Positions 23,378 to 28,801 of a stretch of DNA of 28,801 nt are shown piece after piece. Position 1 is the stretch's first letter. Each line of letters starts with the position of its first letter. The notes under the pieces are model-generated. The model was not told where the DNA came from, made no database searches, and saw only the letters and a list, made by a program, of their open reading frames with translations. Origin of the DNA: Clostridium sp. CAG:628 (GTDB taxonomy: Bacteria > Bacillota_I > Bacilli_A > RF39 > UBA660); NCBI GenBank assembly GCA_000438415.1, contig FR902235.1, forward strand, positions 44,521-73,321, written 5' to 3'. The position numbers and the translations under genes are program-made.

Positions 23378-25126
23378 ATGTTTGGAACGATTAAAGCAAT
23401 TAATAAAAACTATGCAATAGTAAATTTGTTAACTGATGCTAAAAATCTAGGAGATATACTTAACTTGCATGTAGTTTTTATTGATAAAGACAAGAAAATA
23501 TTAGGAGAAGTTGAAGATATTATTGATAATACGGCTAAAATTAACTTTTTAGGTGAGCTTACTAAAAACTCGTTTTTAGGTGGTTTAATTAAAAAACCTA
23601 GTTTAAGTTCAGAAGTTAGAGTTATTACACAAGATGAACTTCAAATAATAGTAGGCGCAAATGAGAAAGCACTTACTTTAGGAGTTTCTCCACTTTATAA
23701 AGATTATCCTGTTAAAGTAGACTTAAATGATTTATTTAGTAACCATGCTGCTATTTTTGGTAACTCAGGTTCTGGTAAAACTTATGGAATATGTAGAATA
23801 ATTCAAAATTTAATGAGTTTACCAAGTGTACCTTATAAGGCTAATTTATTTATATTTGATTCTTATGGAGAATATATAAATGCACTTAAAGATATTAATA
23901 GTATTAATCCTGAACTTCATTATAAGTTAATAACTACTAATAAGAAAATTGATGGGGAAAAATTACAAATACCAGTATCTTTACTAACTTTAGATGATTT
24001 ATTAAATTTACTTGAAGCAACTAGTTATGGTCAAATACCAATTCTTGAACAAACTATAGAACTTGCTAAGATATTCGCTAGTGATGCTAAAGAAGTAAAA
24101 GATTATAAGAATCACTTACTTGCTAAAGCTATTACTTCTATCATGTATACTAATCAAACTAGTGCTAAAATTAGAGACCAAATCTTTGATATTTTATCAA
24201 ATACTCATACGGATGAGTTAAGTCTTGATACTGTAGTACCTGGAATTGGATACACTAGAGTATTTAGAAAATGTTTTGATATTGATAGTGAAGGAAGATT
24301 TGGAGAAAGAACATTAATTACTGAATATATTGGAAGTTTTGTTAAAGAAAATGAAGACTGGAATATAAATACAGATAATGTAACATATGGTTTAAAAGAC
24401 TTAGAAGTAGCCTTATCGTTTACTTTATTTAGTGAAAGATATTTATTAAATAATGAAATGTATAATGAAGCAATAAGTTTAAAAGTAAAACTTCATAATT
24501 TAATTAATTCTCCAAATAGTGAATTTTTTACAAGTAGGAAATTTAAGAATGTTAAAAATTTTATAGCTAATCTAGTTACTACAAAAGAAGGAAAGAAAGC
24601 GCAAATTATAAATATAAACTTAGAAGATGTTGATGATAGATTTGCTAGAACTGTTACAAAGATATTTAGTAGAATGTTTTTATTATTTGGTAAAACTAAT
24701 GAACCACGTGCAAGTATTCCTATTCATATTTTACTTGAAGAAGCACATAGATATGTTAGAGAGGACACTGATGCTGATTTAATTGGGTATAATATTTTTG
24801 AGAGAATTGCTAAAGAAGGAAGAAAACATGGTGTTATATTAGATTTAATTACTCAAAGGCCAACTGATTTAAATGGAAATGTAATAAGTCAGTTAGATAA
24901 CTTTATTATATTTAAGATTACTCACCCACTTGATTTGGATTATATTGAAAGAATGATACCTAATATGAGTGAAGAAATTGTAAATAAACAAAAGAGTTTA
25001 CAGCCTGGTACTTGTGTAGCATTCGGAAGAATTTTAAAGATTCCAATGATTATTAAAATGGAAAAAGCAAATCCAGCTCCATCAAGTTCAAATGCCGATA
25101 TTTATGGAGGTTGGATGTTAAAATGA
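23378..25126 (+). CDS. HerA-like (DUF87) ATPase
   Basis: The 582-residue protein begins with a HAS-barrel-like region (1-100: MFGTIKAINKNYAIVNLL and a small beta domain), then Walker A GNSGSGKT (128-135), a FDSYGEY motif, Walker B ILLEEAHRYV (about 449-458), and the DLITQRPTDL motif with its Arg, ending with IPMIIKME. This is the HerA/FtsK-superfamily plan. HerA in archaea works with NurA nuclease in DNA-end processing; bacterial relatives are often linked to phage defence or DNA translocation. No nuclease gene is adjacent here. It is divergent from the pilus and T4SS locus, with a promoter at 23323 and a hairpin terminator at 25121-25149. It could act independently or provide a DNA-moving motor to the neighbouring machine; context alone cannot decide. 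Confidence 0.9.
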   Translation: MFGTIKAINKNYAIVNLLTDAKNLGDILNLHVVFIDKDKKILGEVEDIIDNTAKINFLGELTKNSFLGGLIKKPSLSSEVRVITQDELQIIVGANEKALTLGVSPLYKDYPVKVDLNDLFSNHAAIFGNSGSGKTYGICRIIQNLMSLPSVPYKANLFIFDSYGEYINALKDINSINPELHYKLITTNKKIDGEKLQIPVSLLTLDDLLNLLEATSYGQIPILEQTIELAKIFASDAKEVKDYKNHLLAKAITSIMYTNQTSAKIRDQIFDILSNTHTDELSLDTVVPGIGYTRVFRKCFDIDSEGRFGERTLITEYIGSFVKENEDWNINTDNVTYGLKDLEVALSFTLFSERYLLNNEMYNEAISLKVKLHNLINSPNSEFFTSRKFKNVKNFIANLVTTKEGKKAQIININLEDVDDRFARTVTKIFSRMFLLFGKTNEPRASIPIHILLEEAHRYVREDTDADLIGYNIFERIAKEGRKHGVILDLITQRPTDLNGNVISQLDNFIIFKITHPLDLDYIERMIPNMSEEIVNKQKSLQPGTCVAFGRILKIPMIIKMEKANPAPSSSNADIYGGWMLK

Positions 25127-25153
25127 TAGTTCAAAAAGAACTATCATTTTTTT
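25121..25153 (+). terminator. Bidirectional terminator between HerA-like and sortase genes
   Basis: The 12-bp stem 25121-25132 / 25138-25149 with loop AAAAA is followed by T residues to 25153. The TGA stop of the HerA-like gene (25124-25126) lies in the first arm. The sortase gene converges on it from the right, so the hairpin may serve both strands. Confidence 0.78.
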
Positions 25154-25203
25154 AATGGATATCATATTTTTCTTTTAAAGTGTTAGCATTTTCAATTTAT
25201 TAT

Positions 25204-26754
25204 TTATTCATTAATTAAAACTGCTTGAACAACTAGTCTTCTATTGTTACCACTACAAGTTGATAATGTTAATATCTTATCTGTAAACTTTACATCTACT
25301 TTAAAATCATGTATACTCTTAGATTTAGATGTATTAATATAATTCATAAATTGTTCATCATTATAAAAATCAATTTTTAAATAGTCCGTTACTGCATCAC
25401 TCCTATAAACCGAAAATATTTTCCACTTCATTTCCTTATTTAAAGTATTAAAAGTAATGATTTGGTTATTAGGACTTGTATACCATCCAGAATCAAGAGC
25501 ATTTTTTAAATCTCCAAACATATAACCACTTCTAGTATTATGCCCATATATTATTGTGTTCTTACTAAGATTAGTACTATCATTTCTATAATCCATAAAT
25601 ATCCAACCAGTTATCATATAAGTTCCGTAAATGTCATGTTTTAAATAATACTCATTATCTGTATATTGTAAAACAGGATAATTTATTTTTGTATTATTAA
25701 TAGTTATATAACCTTTTACATCTTTATTAATATTTAAAAGTTGTTTGAAGTTTTTAGGTACATTAGCATACTGGTTAACATAAACTTTAACTGGCTCTTC
25801 ATTTTCTACAGGTACTTCTACTACTTCAGTTACATCATCGTCATTAATTTCATCTATGCTAATTTTACTTCTCATCTCTTCTTCTAGTTTTCTTTGATTT
25901 AGGTAACTTATATATTCATGATATTTACTTGAACCTATAATTACAATAGATGCATACATTAAAAAAACTGCACATATTTTTAAACCATTAATTGTAAGTT
26001 CTCTAAAAATTTTGTTGTTGAAAAATTCTTCAGAATAAATAATCTTTATTTCCCCTTCACTAACTTTATTATAAGTTTTATTTAATCTTTTTAAGTGATT
26101 TATATCTTTTTTAATAGATTCCTCGTTAAAACCATTTTGATGTATTAATATATCTACATTATAAAATTTGTAATTAATTAAATTGTTAACAATTTCTTCA
26201 ATTATTTTGTCATCGTAAAAGTATAAATCAATTACACATAATGAGTTACTGACACTTAAAAATGATACTAGGTTTTCTTTAACTTCTTTAACACTATAAA
26301 AGTTAACTTTTTTTCTGTAATAAATATTTTTTAAATTTTTAAAGTTATTATTAACTATAAATTCTAAAGAAAAATTTAAATTATTTACTAATTTAATTTT
26401 AACACCTTTCATAGTTAATTCATGCACATAATCACTTGGAATAAAAAAGCATTCTATGCTATTTATATTCATATTTAAAAGTTTATCTAATTCTCTTCTA
26501 GTTAAACTCATTTGTATATCAAACTTTATATTTTTAATATTAACTATATCATATAAAGTTATAAATGAATCAAAGTCTTTATATATAATTGTGTCAGCAT
26601 TATTAGAGTTAAGTAATTCTTTTACTTTATCTTTATTATATTTAATATATTTTAAAGTAAAATACATTATATTATCACTATCTTCAAAGTTTTTTTGATA
26701 TAATTCTTCAACTATAAAACTATTATTTTTAACTAAAACTTTTATTACTTTCAT
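25204..26754 (-). CDS. Class B-like sortase with large cytoplasmic N-terminal domain
   Basis: The 516-residue protein has three parts. Residues 1-250 form a basic, Asn/Lys/Ile-rich region without a signal peptide. One membrane span follows at about 256-275. An acidic linker then leads to a sortase domain (about 325-516). The catalytic residues are His405 (IIYGHNTRSGYMFGDL), Cys500 (ILTLSTC) and Arg505/506 (RRLVVQAVLI), in class B-like order. Sortases are membrane transpeptidases that cut near a C-terminal sorting motif and join proteins to the wall. A cytoplasmic domain of 250 residues ahead of the anchor is unusual, as most sortases have only a short tail there. The likely substrate is the divergently encoded NPDTG protein (26866-28071). 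An AGGAGAG ribosome site precedes the ATG at 26754. Confidence 0.88.
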   Translation of the reverse strand: MKVIKVLVKNNSFIVEELYQKNFEDSDNIMYFTLKYIKYNKDKVKELLNSNNADTIIYKDFDSFITLYDIVNIKNIKFDIQMSLTRRELDKLLNMNINSIECFFIPSDYVHELTMKGVKIKLVNNLNFSLEFIVNNNFKNLKNIYYRKKVNFYSVKEVKENLVSFLSVSNSLCVIDLYFYDDKIIEEIVNNLINYKFYNVDILIHQNGFNEESIKKDINHLKRLNKTYNKVSEGEIKIIYSEEFFNNKIFRELTINGLKICAVFLMYASIVIIGSSKYHEYISYLNQRKLEEEMRSKISIDEINDDDVTEVVEVPVENEEPVKVYVNQYANVPKNFKQLLNINKDVKGYITINNTKINYPVLQYTDNEYYLKHDIYGTYMITGWIFMDYRNDSTNLSKNTIIYGHNTRSGYMFGDLKNALDSGWYTSPNNQIITFNTLNKEMKWKIFSVYRSDAVTDYLKIDFYNDEQFMNYINTSKSKSIHDFKVDVKFTDKILTLSTCSGNNRRLVVQAVLINE

Positions 26755-26814
26755 ATAATTTCTCTCCTATTATTAATATTAACACAAATTATGTACATAA
26801 TAAAGATAAACTAG

Positions 26815-26843
26815 TTGGTTTTTTCAAAAAAAAATGTTATAAT
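26815..26843 (+). promoter_or_regulatory. Promoter of the NPDTG surface-protein gene
   Basis: TTGGTT (26815-26820), a 17-bp spacer and TATAAT (26838-26843) with an extended TG precede the AGGAGGAGG ribosome site and the ATG at 26866. Confidence 0.7.
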
Positions 26844-26865
26844 GTAAATAATAGGAGGAGGAAAA

Positions 26866-28071
26866 ATGAAAAAGAAAATTTTTGGAGGATTACTAATTTT
26901 ATTAGTAGGATTTATGAATGTTACGCCTGTACTTGCTCTTGCTCATGCTGTTTCAATAGTTAAAGAAAATGATGCAGTTAAGCAATTAAGTCCTGATGGT
27001 ATGACTATTCTAAATACAATAGATACTTCAAAATCAGATTTGAATAATGGTAAAGTTGCTATTAACATTACTATTGATAATTCAAAACCTACTGAAGTTA
27101 TCTATCTAATTGATAATGCTGAAAGTACAAGTACTATGAAAAGTGGATTAATTGACACTATTAAGAGTAATGCTACTTCACTTGAAGCATTGACAAATAT
27201 GAAACAAGGAGTTATAACTACATCAAATGGTGAGTTAATATACAAACCACTTGATAGTAAGAATATTACTACTTCACTTGATGAAGTTAAAGCATTAGCT
27301 GTTGGTTCTGTTGGTGAATATGATAAGATGTTTGAAAAAGCAAGTTCAGAATTTACTAAGACAGTTAACAATAAAATTATTGTTGCTTTCTTAACTAATA
27401 TGGGAACTAAAACACCTGAAGAAATAACTGCTTTAAAAAATATGATTAATACTTATAAAACTAACGGAATAAATGTTGTTGTTTATGGTATTGATTTAGC
27501 AGATCAAACAAACTTTGAAAGTATTTTTGAATCAAGTAGTAGATATGTTTTAACAAGTGCTAACTTATCAACAATTGCATTTAAAGGAAATGTTTTATCT
27601 ACCCTACCTGGTTTAAAAGATAAAATTGCTACTAAAGTTTCATTTGATAATTATATTTTAAATAATTTTGAAATTTCAGATGTTAAGGCTACTCAAGGGG
27701 AAGCAACATTTGATAAATCTACAAATGAAGTTGTTTGGGGAGTTGGTGATATTGAACCTAATACAAGTGTTACTTTAACTTATACTCTTACAATTAAATC
27801 AGTTGTAGATGAAACATTAGTTAATACTGCAAGATTAAGAACTAATAGACAAATTAAAGTATTAGAAAATAGTAGAGAAATTGGTACATTCCCAGCTGAT
27901 AATAAAATTGAAGATGAGGAATGTGGACCAGTTATTAAATTACTTCCAGAAACAGTAAAGAATCCTGATACTGGAATATTCAATTATGTAATTGGTGGTT
28001 CTTGCATATTAGCGGTTGCATTAATTACATTAGTAATCCTAAATAACAAAAATGAATTTAATAGAATTTAG
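26866..28071 (+). CDS. Sortase-anchored surface protein with VWA-like domain
   Basis: The 401-residue protein has a signal peptide (MKKKIFGGLLILLVGFMNVT, then PVLALA). A von Willebrand A-like region spans about 78-240, with the core strands EVIYLIDNAESTST, KIIVAFLTNMG and INVVVYGID. A beta-sandwich domain (about 255-350, with PNTSVTLTYTLTI) follows. The end is a sorting signal: NPDTG (366-370), a hydrophobic span (372-392) and a short polar tail. The metal site is degenerate: the usual D-x-S-x-S reads D-N-A-E-S, and the Asp of the TDG-like loop is Asn. It is transcribed away from the sortase gene, so the two are a natural enzyme-substrate pair. The tail (NNKNEFNRI) is weakly basic. A fimbrial or adhesin role is likely; the ligand is unknown. 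Confidence 0.87.
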   Translation: MKKKIFGGLLILLVGFMNVTPVLALAHAVSIVKENDAVKQLSPDGMTILNTIDTSKSDLNNGKVAINITIDNSKPTEVIYLIDNAESTSTMKSGLIDTIKSNATSLEALTNMKQGVITTSNGELIYKPLDSKNITTSLDEVKALAVGSVGEYDKMFEKASSEFTKTVNNKIIVAFLTNMGTKTPEEITALKNMINTYKTNGINVVVYGIDLADQTNFESIFESSSRYVLTSANLSTIAFKGNVLSTLPGLKDKIATKVSFDNYILNNFEISDVKATQGEATFDKSTNEVVWGVGDIEPNTSVTLTYTLTIKSVVDETLVNTARLRTNRQIKVLENSREIGTFPADNKIEDEECGPVIKLLPETVKNPDTGIFNYVIGGSCILAVALITLVILNNKNEFNRI

Positions 28072-28091
28072 AACCGTTTTGGTTCTTTTTT
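28070..28091 (+). terminator. Terminator of the NPDTG surface-protein gene
   Basis: The stem AGAACC (28070-28075) / GGTTCT (28081-28086) with loop GTTTT is followed by TTTTT. It begins at the stop codon of the surface-protein gene. Confidence 0.8.
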
Positions 28092-28114
28092 CTTGAAAAA
28101 ATTTAAATTTTCTA

Positions 28115-28143
28115 TTGACTTAATTATAATTATTATGTATAAT
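28115..28143 (+). promoter_or_regulatory. Strong sigma-A promoter of tRNA-Gly
   Basis: TTGACT (28115-28120), a 17-bp spacer and TATAAT (28138-28143) lie about 20 bp before the mature tRNA 5' end. Confidence 0.85.
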
Positions 28144-28163
28144 TATAAATGTCTTTAGGAAAT

Positions 28164-28237
28164 GCAGGTGTAGTTTAATGGTAGAACTTCAGCCTTCCAA
28201 GCTGCTAACGTGGGTTCGATTCCCATCACCTGCTCCA
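28164..28237 (+). tRNA. tRNA-Gly (anticodon UCC)
   Basis: The cloverleaf is complete. The acceptor arm GCAGGTG (28164-28170) pairs with CACCTGC (28227-28233), discriminator U is at 28234 and an encoded CCA at 28235-28237. The anticodon loop CTTCCAA (28194-28200) has anticodon TCC at 28196-28198, which reads GGA and GGG/GGU by wobble. The T arm is GTGGG-TTCGATT-CCCAT. The base pair closing the anticodon stem (28189/28205, U and C) is a mismatch, so the stem has four good pairs. Expressed from its own promoter and closed by the hairpin at 28247-28282. Confidence 0.93.
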
Positions 28238-28246
28238 TTTGAAATC

Positions 28247-28282
28247 AACTTATGGACTTAAAAGTTCGTAAGTTTTTATTTT
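28247..28282 (+). terminator. Terminator of tRNA-Gly
   Basis: The arms 28247-28259 and 28262-28274 pair over 12-13 positions with two G-U pairs, followed by a T-rich tract. It begins ten bases after the CCA end. Confidence 0.7.
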
Positions 28283-28331
28283 TATATAAAACTTTAAAAG
28301 TTCTCTTATCACAGAAAGGAGGACTTTTTTC

Positions 28332-28529
28332 ATGCTTGAATTTGAAGTAATTGAAAACCTAAAACCTATTAATGATTTAATAGGCATCTTAAAAGACTTT
28401 AAATATAAGATTAAATTAGGACAAATTAAAATTATCTTGCACACCAACTTAAAAGTAATAACACCTACTGAATATCAAATTACATATTCTACTACTCTTA
28501 CATTACTTGAATACAAAGTTAATGAATAA
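28332..28529 (+). CDS. Small protein of unknown function (65 residues)
   Basis: The ATG at 28332 stands 9 bases after a strong ribosome site (AAAGGAGG), which is the main reason to believe this short ORF. The protein MLEFEVIENLKPINDLIGIL continues as a mixed charged/hydrophobic sequence of Lys, Ile, Thr and Leu with no cysteine, membrane span or signal peptide; it looks soluble. It lies directly after the tRNA terminator and has no partner gene in the window. No family is recognised. Confidence 0.6.
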   Translation: MLEFEVIENLKPINDLIGILKDFKYKIKLGQIKIILHTNLKVITPTEYQITYSTTLTLLEYKVNE

Positions 28530-28801
28530 TTACAAGAATATGGCAGAAGAAATTGTCTTAAATAAATATGTTTTTGTATAAATAATCTTCAAAAAAAAAG
28601 AAAAAATTATCAAAGTAATTTAATCCTCTTTTATATTTTTTATAGTGTGGGAGTAAAAGTCATGTATAGCCAGCACTGAATTTATACTCTCGCATAAATT
28701 CTACTATGGGAATTCCTATACCCTTTATTATCAGAAATTAAAATCTAAATATACATAATTATTCATATCGTAAGATAAATTATTTTCTATCATTTTGTTA
28801 G
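28530..28801. other. Terminal stretch with no recognised gene
   Basis: About 270 bp without a convincing gene. A tract of A residues near 28592-28607 is followed by a region of more mixed composition (28640-28735). On the minus strand, an open frame runs in from the right edge and ends with TGA at 28731-28733; it may be the C-terminus of a gene beyond the window, but only about 23 codons are visible. A short minus-strand frame near 28660-28735 reads IPIVEFMREYKFSAGYT without a start; it may be a gene relic or chance. Confidence 0.4.

Noticed and set aside
25204..28071. Sortase and NPDTG protein as the anchor for the Tad pilus
   Set aside because: The Tad-type pilins in the window have no sorting signals, and the two genes have separate promoters, so a direct link is unsupported.
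1..28801. Mollicute genetic code (TGA = Trp)
   Set aside because: Trp is encoded by TGG in the genes checked, and TGA codons end genes at natural family ends, including ATGA overlaps.
1..28801. CRISPR arrays and insertion sequences
   Set aside because: No regularly spaced repeats beyond the 10-bp edge repeat, and no transposase gene or terminal inverted repeats were found by reading.

Overview
ORGANISM. The DNA is very AT-rich (roughly 70%) and encodes a Gram-positive-type envelope with no outer-membrane parts: a class B-like sortase with a cell-wall-anchored partner, a SpoIID-type murein hydrolase, and a Tad pilus set without secretin. TGA acts as a stop (ATGA overlaps at 6884-6887 and 15254-15257; the stop inside the hairpin at 25121-25149), so this is code 11 and not a Mycoplasma-type code. 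The best guess is an uncultured low-GC Bacillota, perhaps a gut Bacilli/Mollicutes-related lineage; the exact taxon is inference.

LAYOUT. Nearly everything from 314 to 23259 lies on the minus strand and reads right to left. (a) 23259->18155: two paralogous membrane-anchored secreted proteins, a 1123-residue cysteine-rich secreted protein and a pilin-like single-span protein. (b) 18084->14457: CpaB/SAF-like protein, TadA/CpaF ATPase, TadB-like and TadC-like platform proteins. (c) 14342->13395: a CaCA-family cation exchanger sitting inside the pilus cluster. (d) 13295->11541: Flp-like pilin, a second pilin-like protein and a TadZ/CpaE-like protein with a defective P-loop. (e) 11468->11121: a VirB2-like pilin with its own promoter and terminator. 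(f) 11044->1694: a second VirB2-like protein with a large ectodomain, VirB6-like channel protein, PrgI/VirB3-like protein, VirB4 ATPase split into two genes, a SpoIID + C39-like double hydrolase, and a lipid-bilayer-anchored protein of unknown role. (g) 1612->314: a six-span membrane protein with a lysine-rich, AT-hook-ended tail, then spoVS. On the right are a plus-strand HerA-like ATPase, a minus-strand sortase with an unusual cytoplasmic domain, its likely plus-strand NPDTG substrate, tRNA-Gly(UCC), and a 65-residue ORF.

HOW IT FITS TOGETHER. The most notable point is one continuous locus holding the core of a Gram-positive type IV secretion system (VirB1-like hydrolase, VirB2, VirB3, VirB4, VirB6) and the core of a Tad/type IV pilus (TadZ, pilins, TadA, TadB, TadC, CpaB). 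No relaxase, VirD4/TcpA coupling protein, integrase or prepilin peptidase is visible. This looks like a fixed envelope machine rather than an integrative conjugative element, although missing parts could lie outside the window. Cargo is unknown.

TRANSCRIPTION. Sigma-A-like promoters and intrinsic terminators divide the locus into separate units: 23286 (gene at 22627-23259), 22598 (21936->18155, ending at the 18112-18146 hairpin), 18107 (18084->14457), about 14366 (exchanger), 13330 (pilin operon), 11492 (VirB2-like alone), 11073 (11044->1694) and 1637 (1612->314). At 18107-18146 the terminator hairpin and the next promoter are superimposed. All calls come from reading the sequence; no database search was run.
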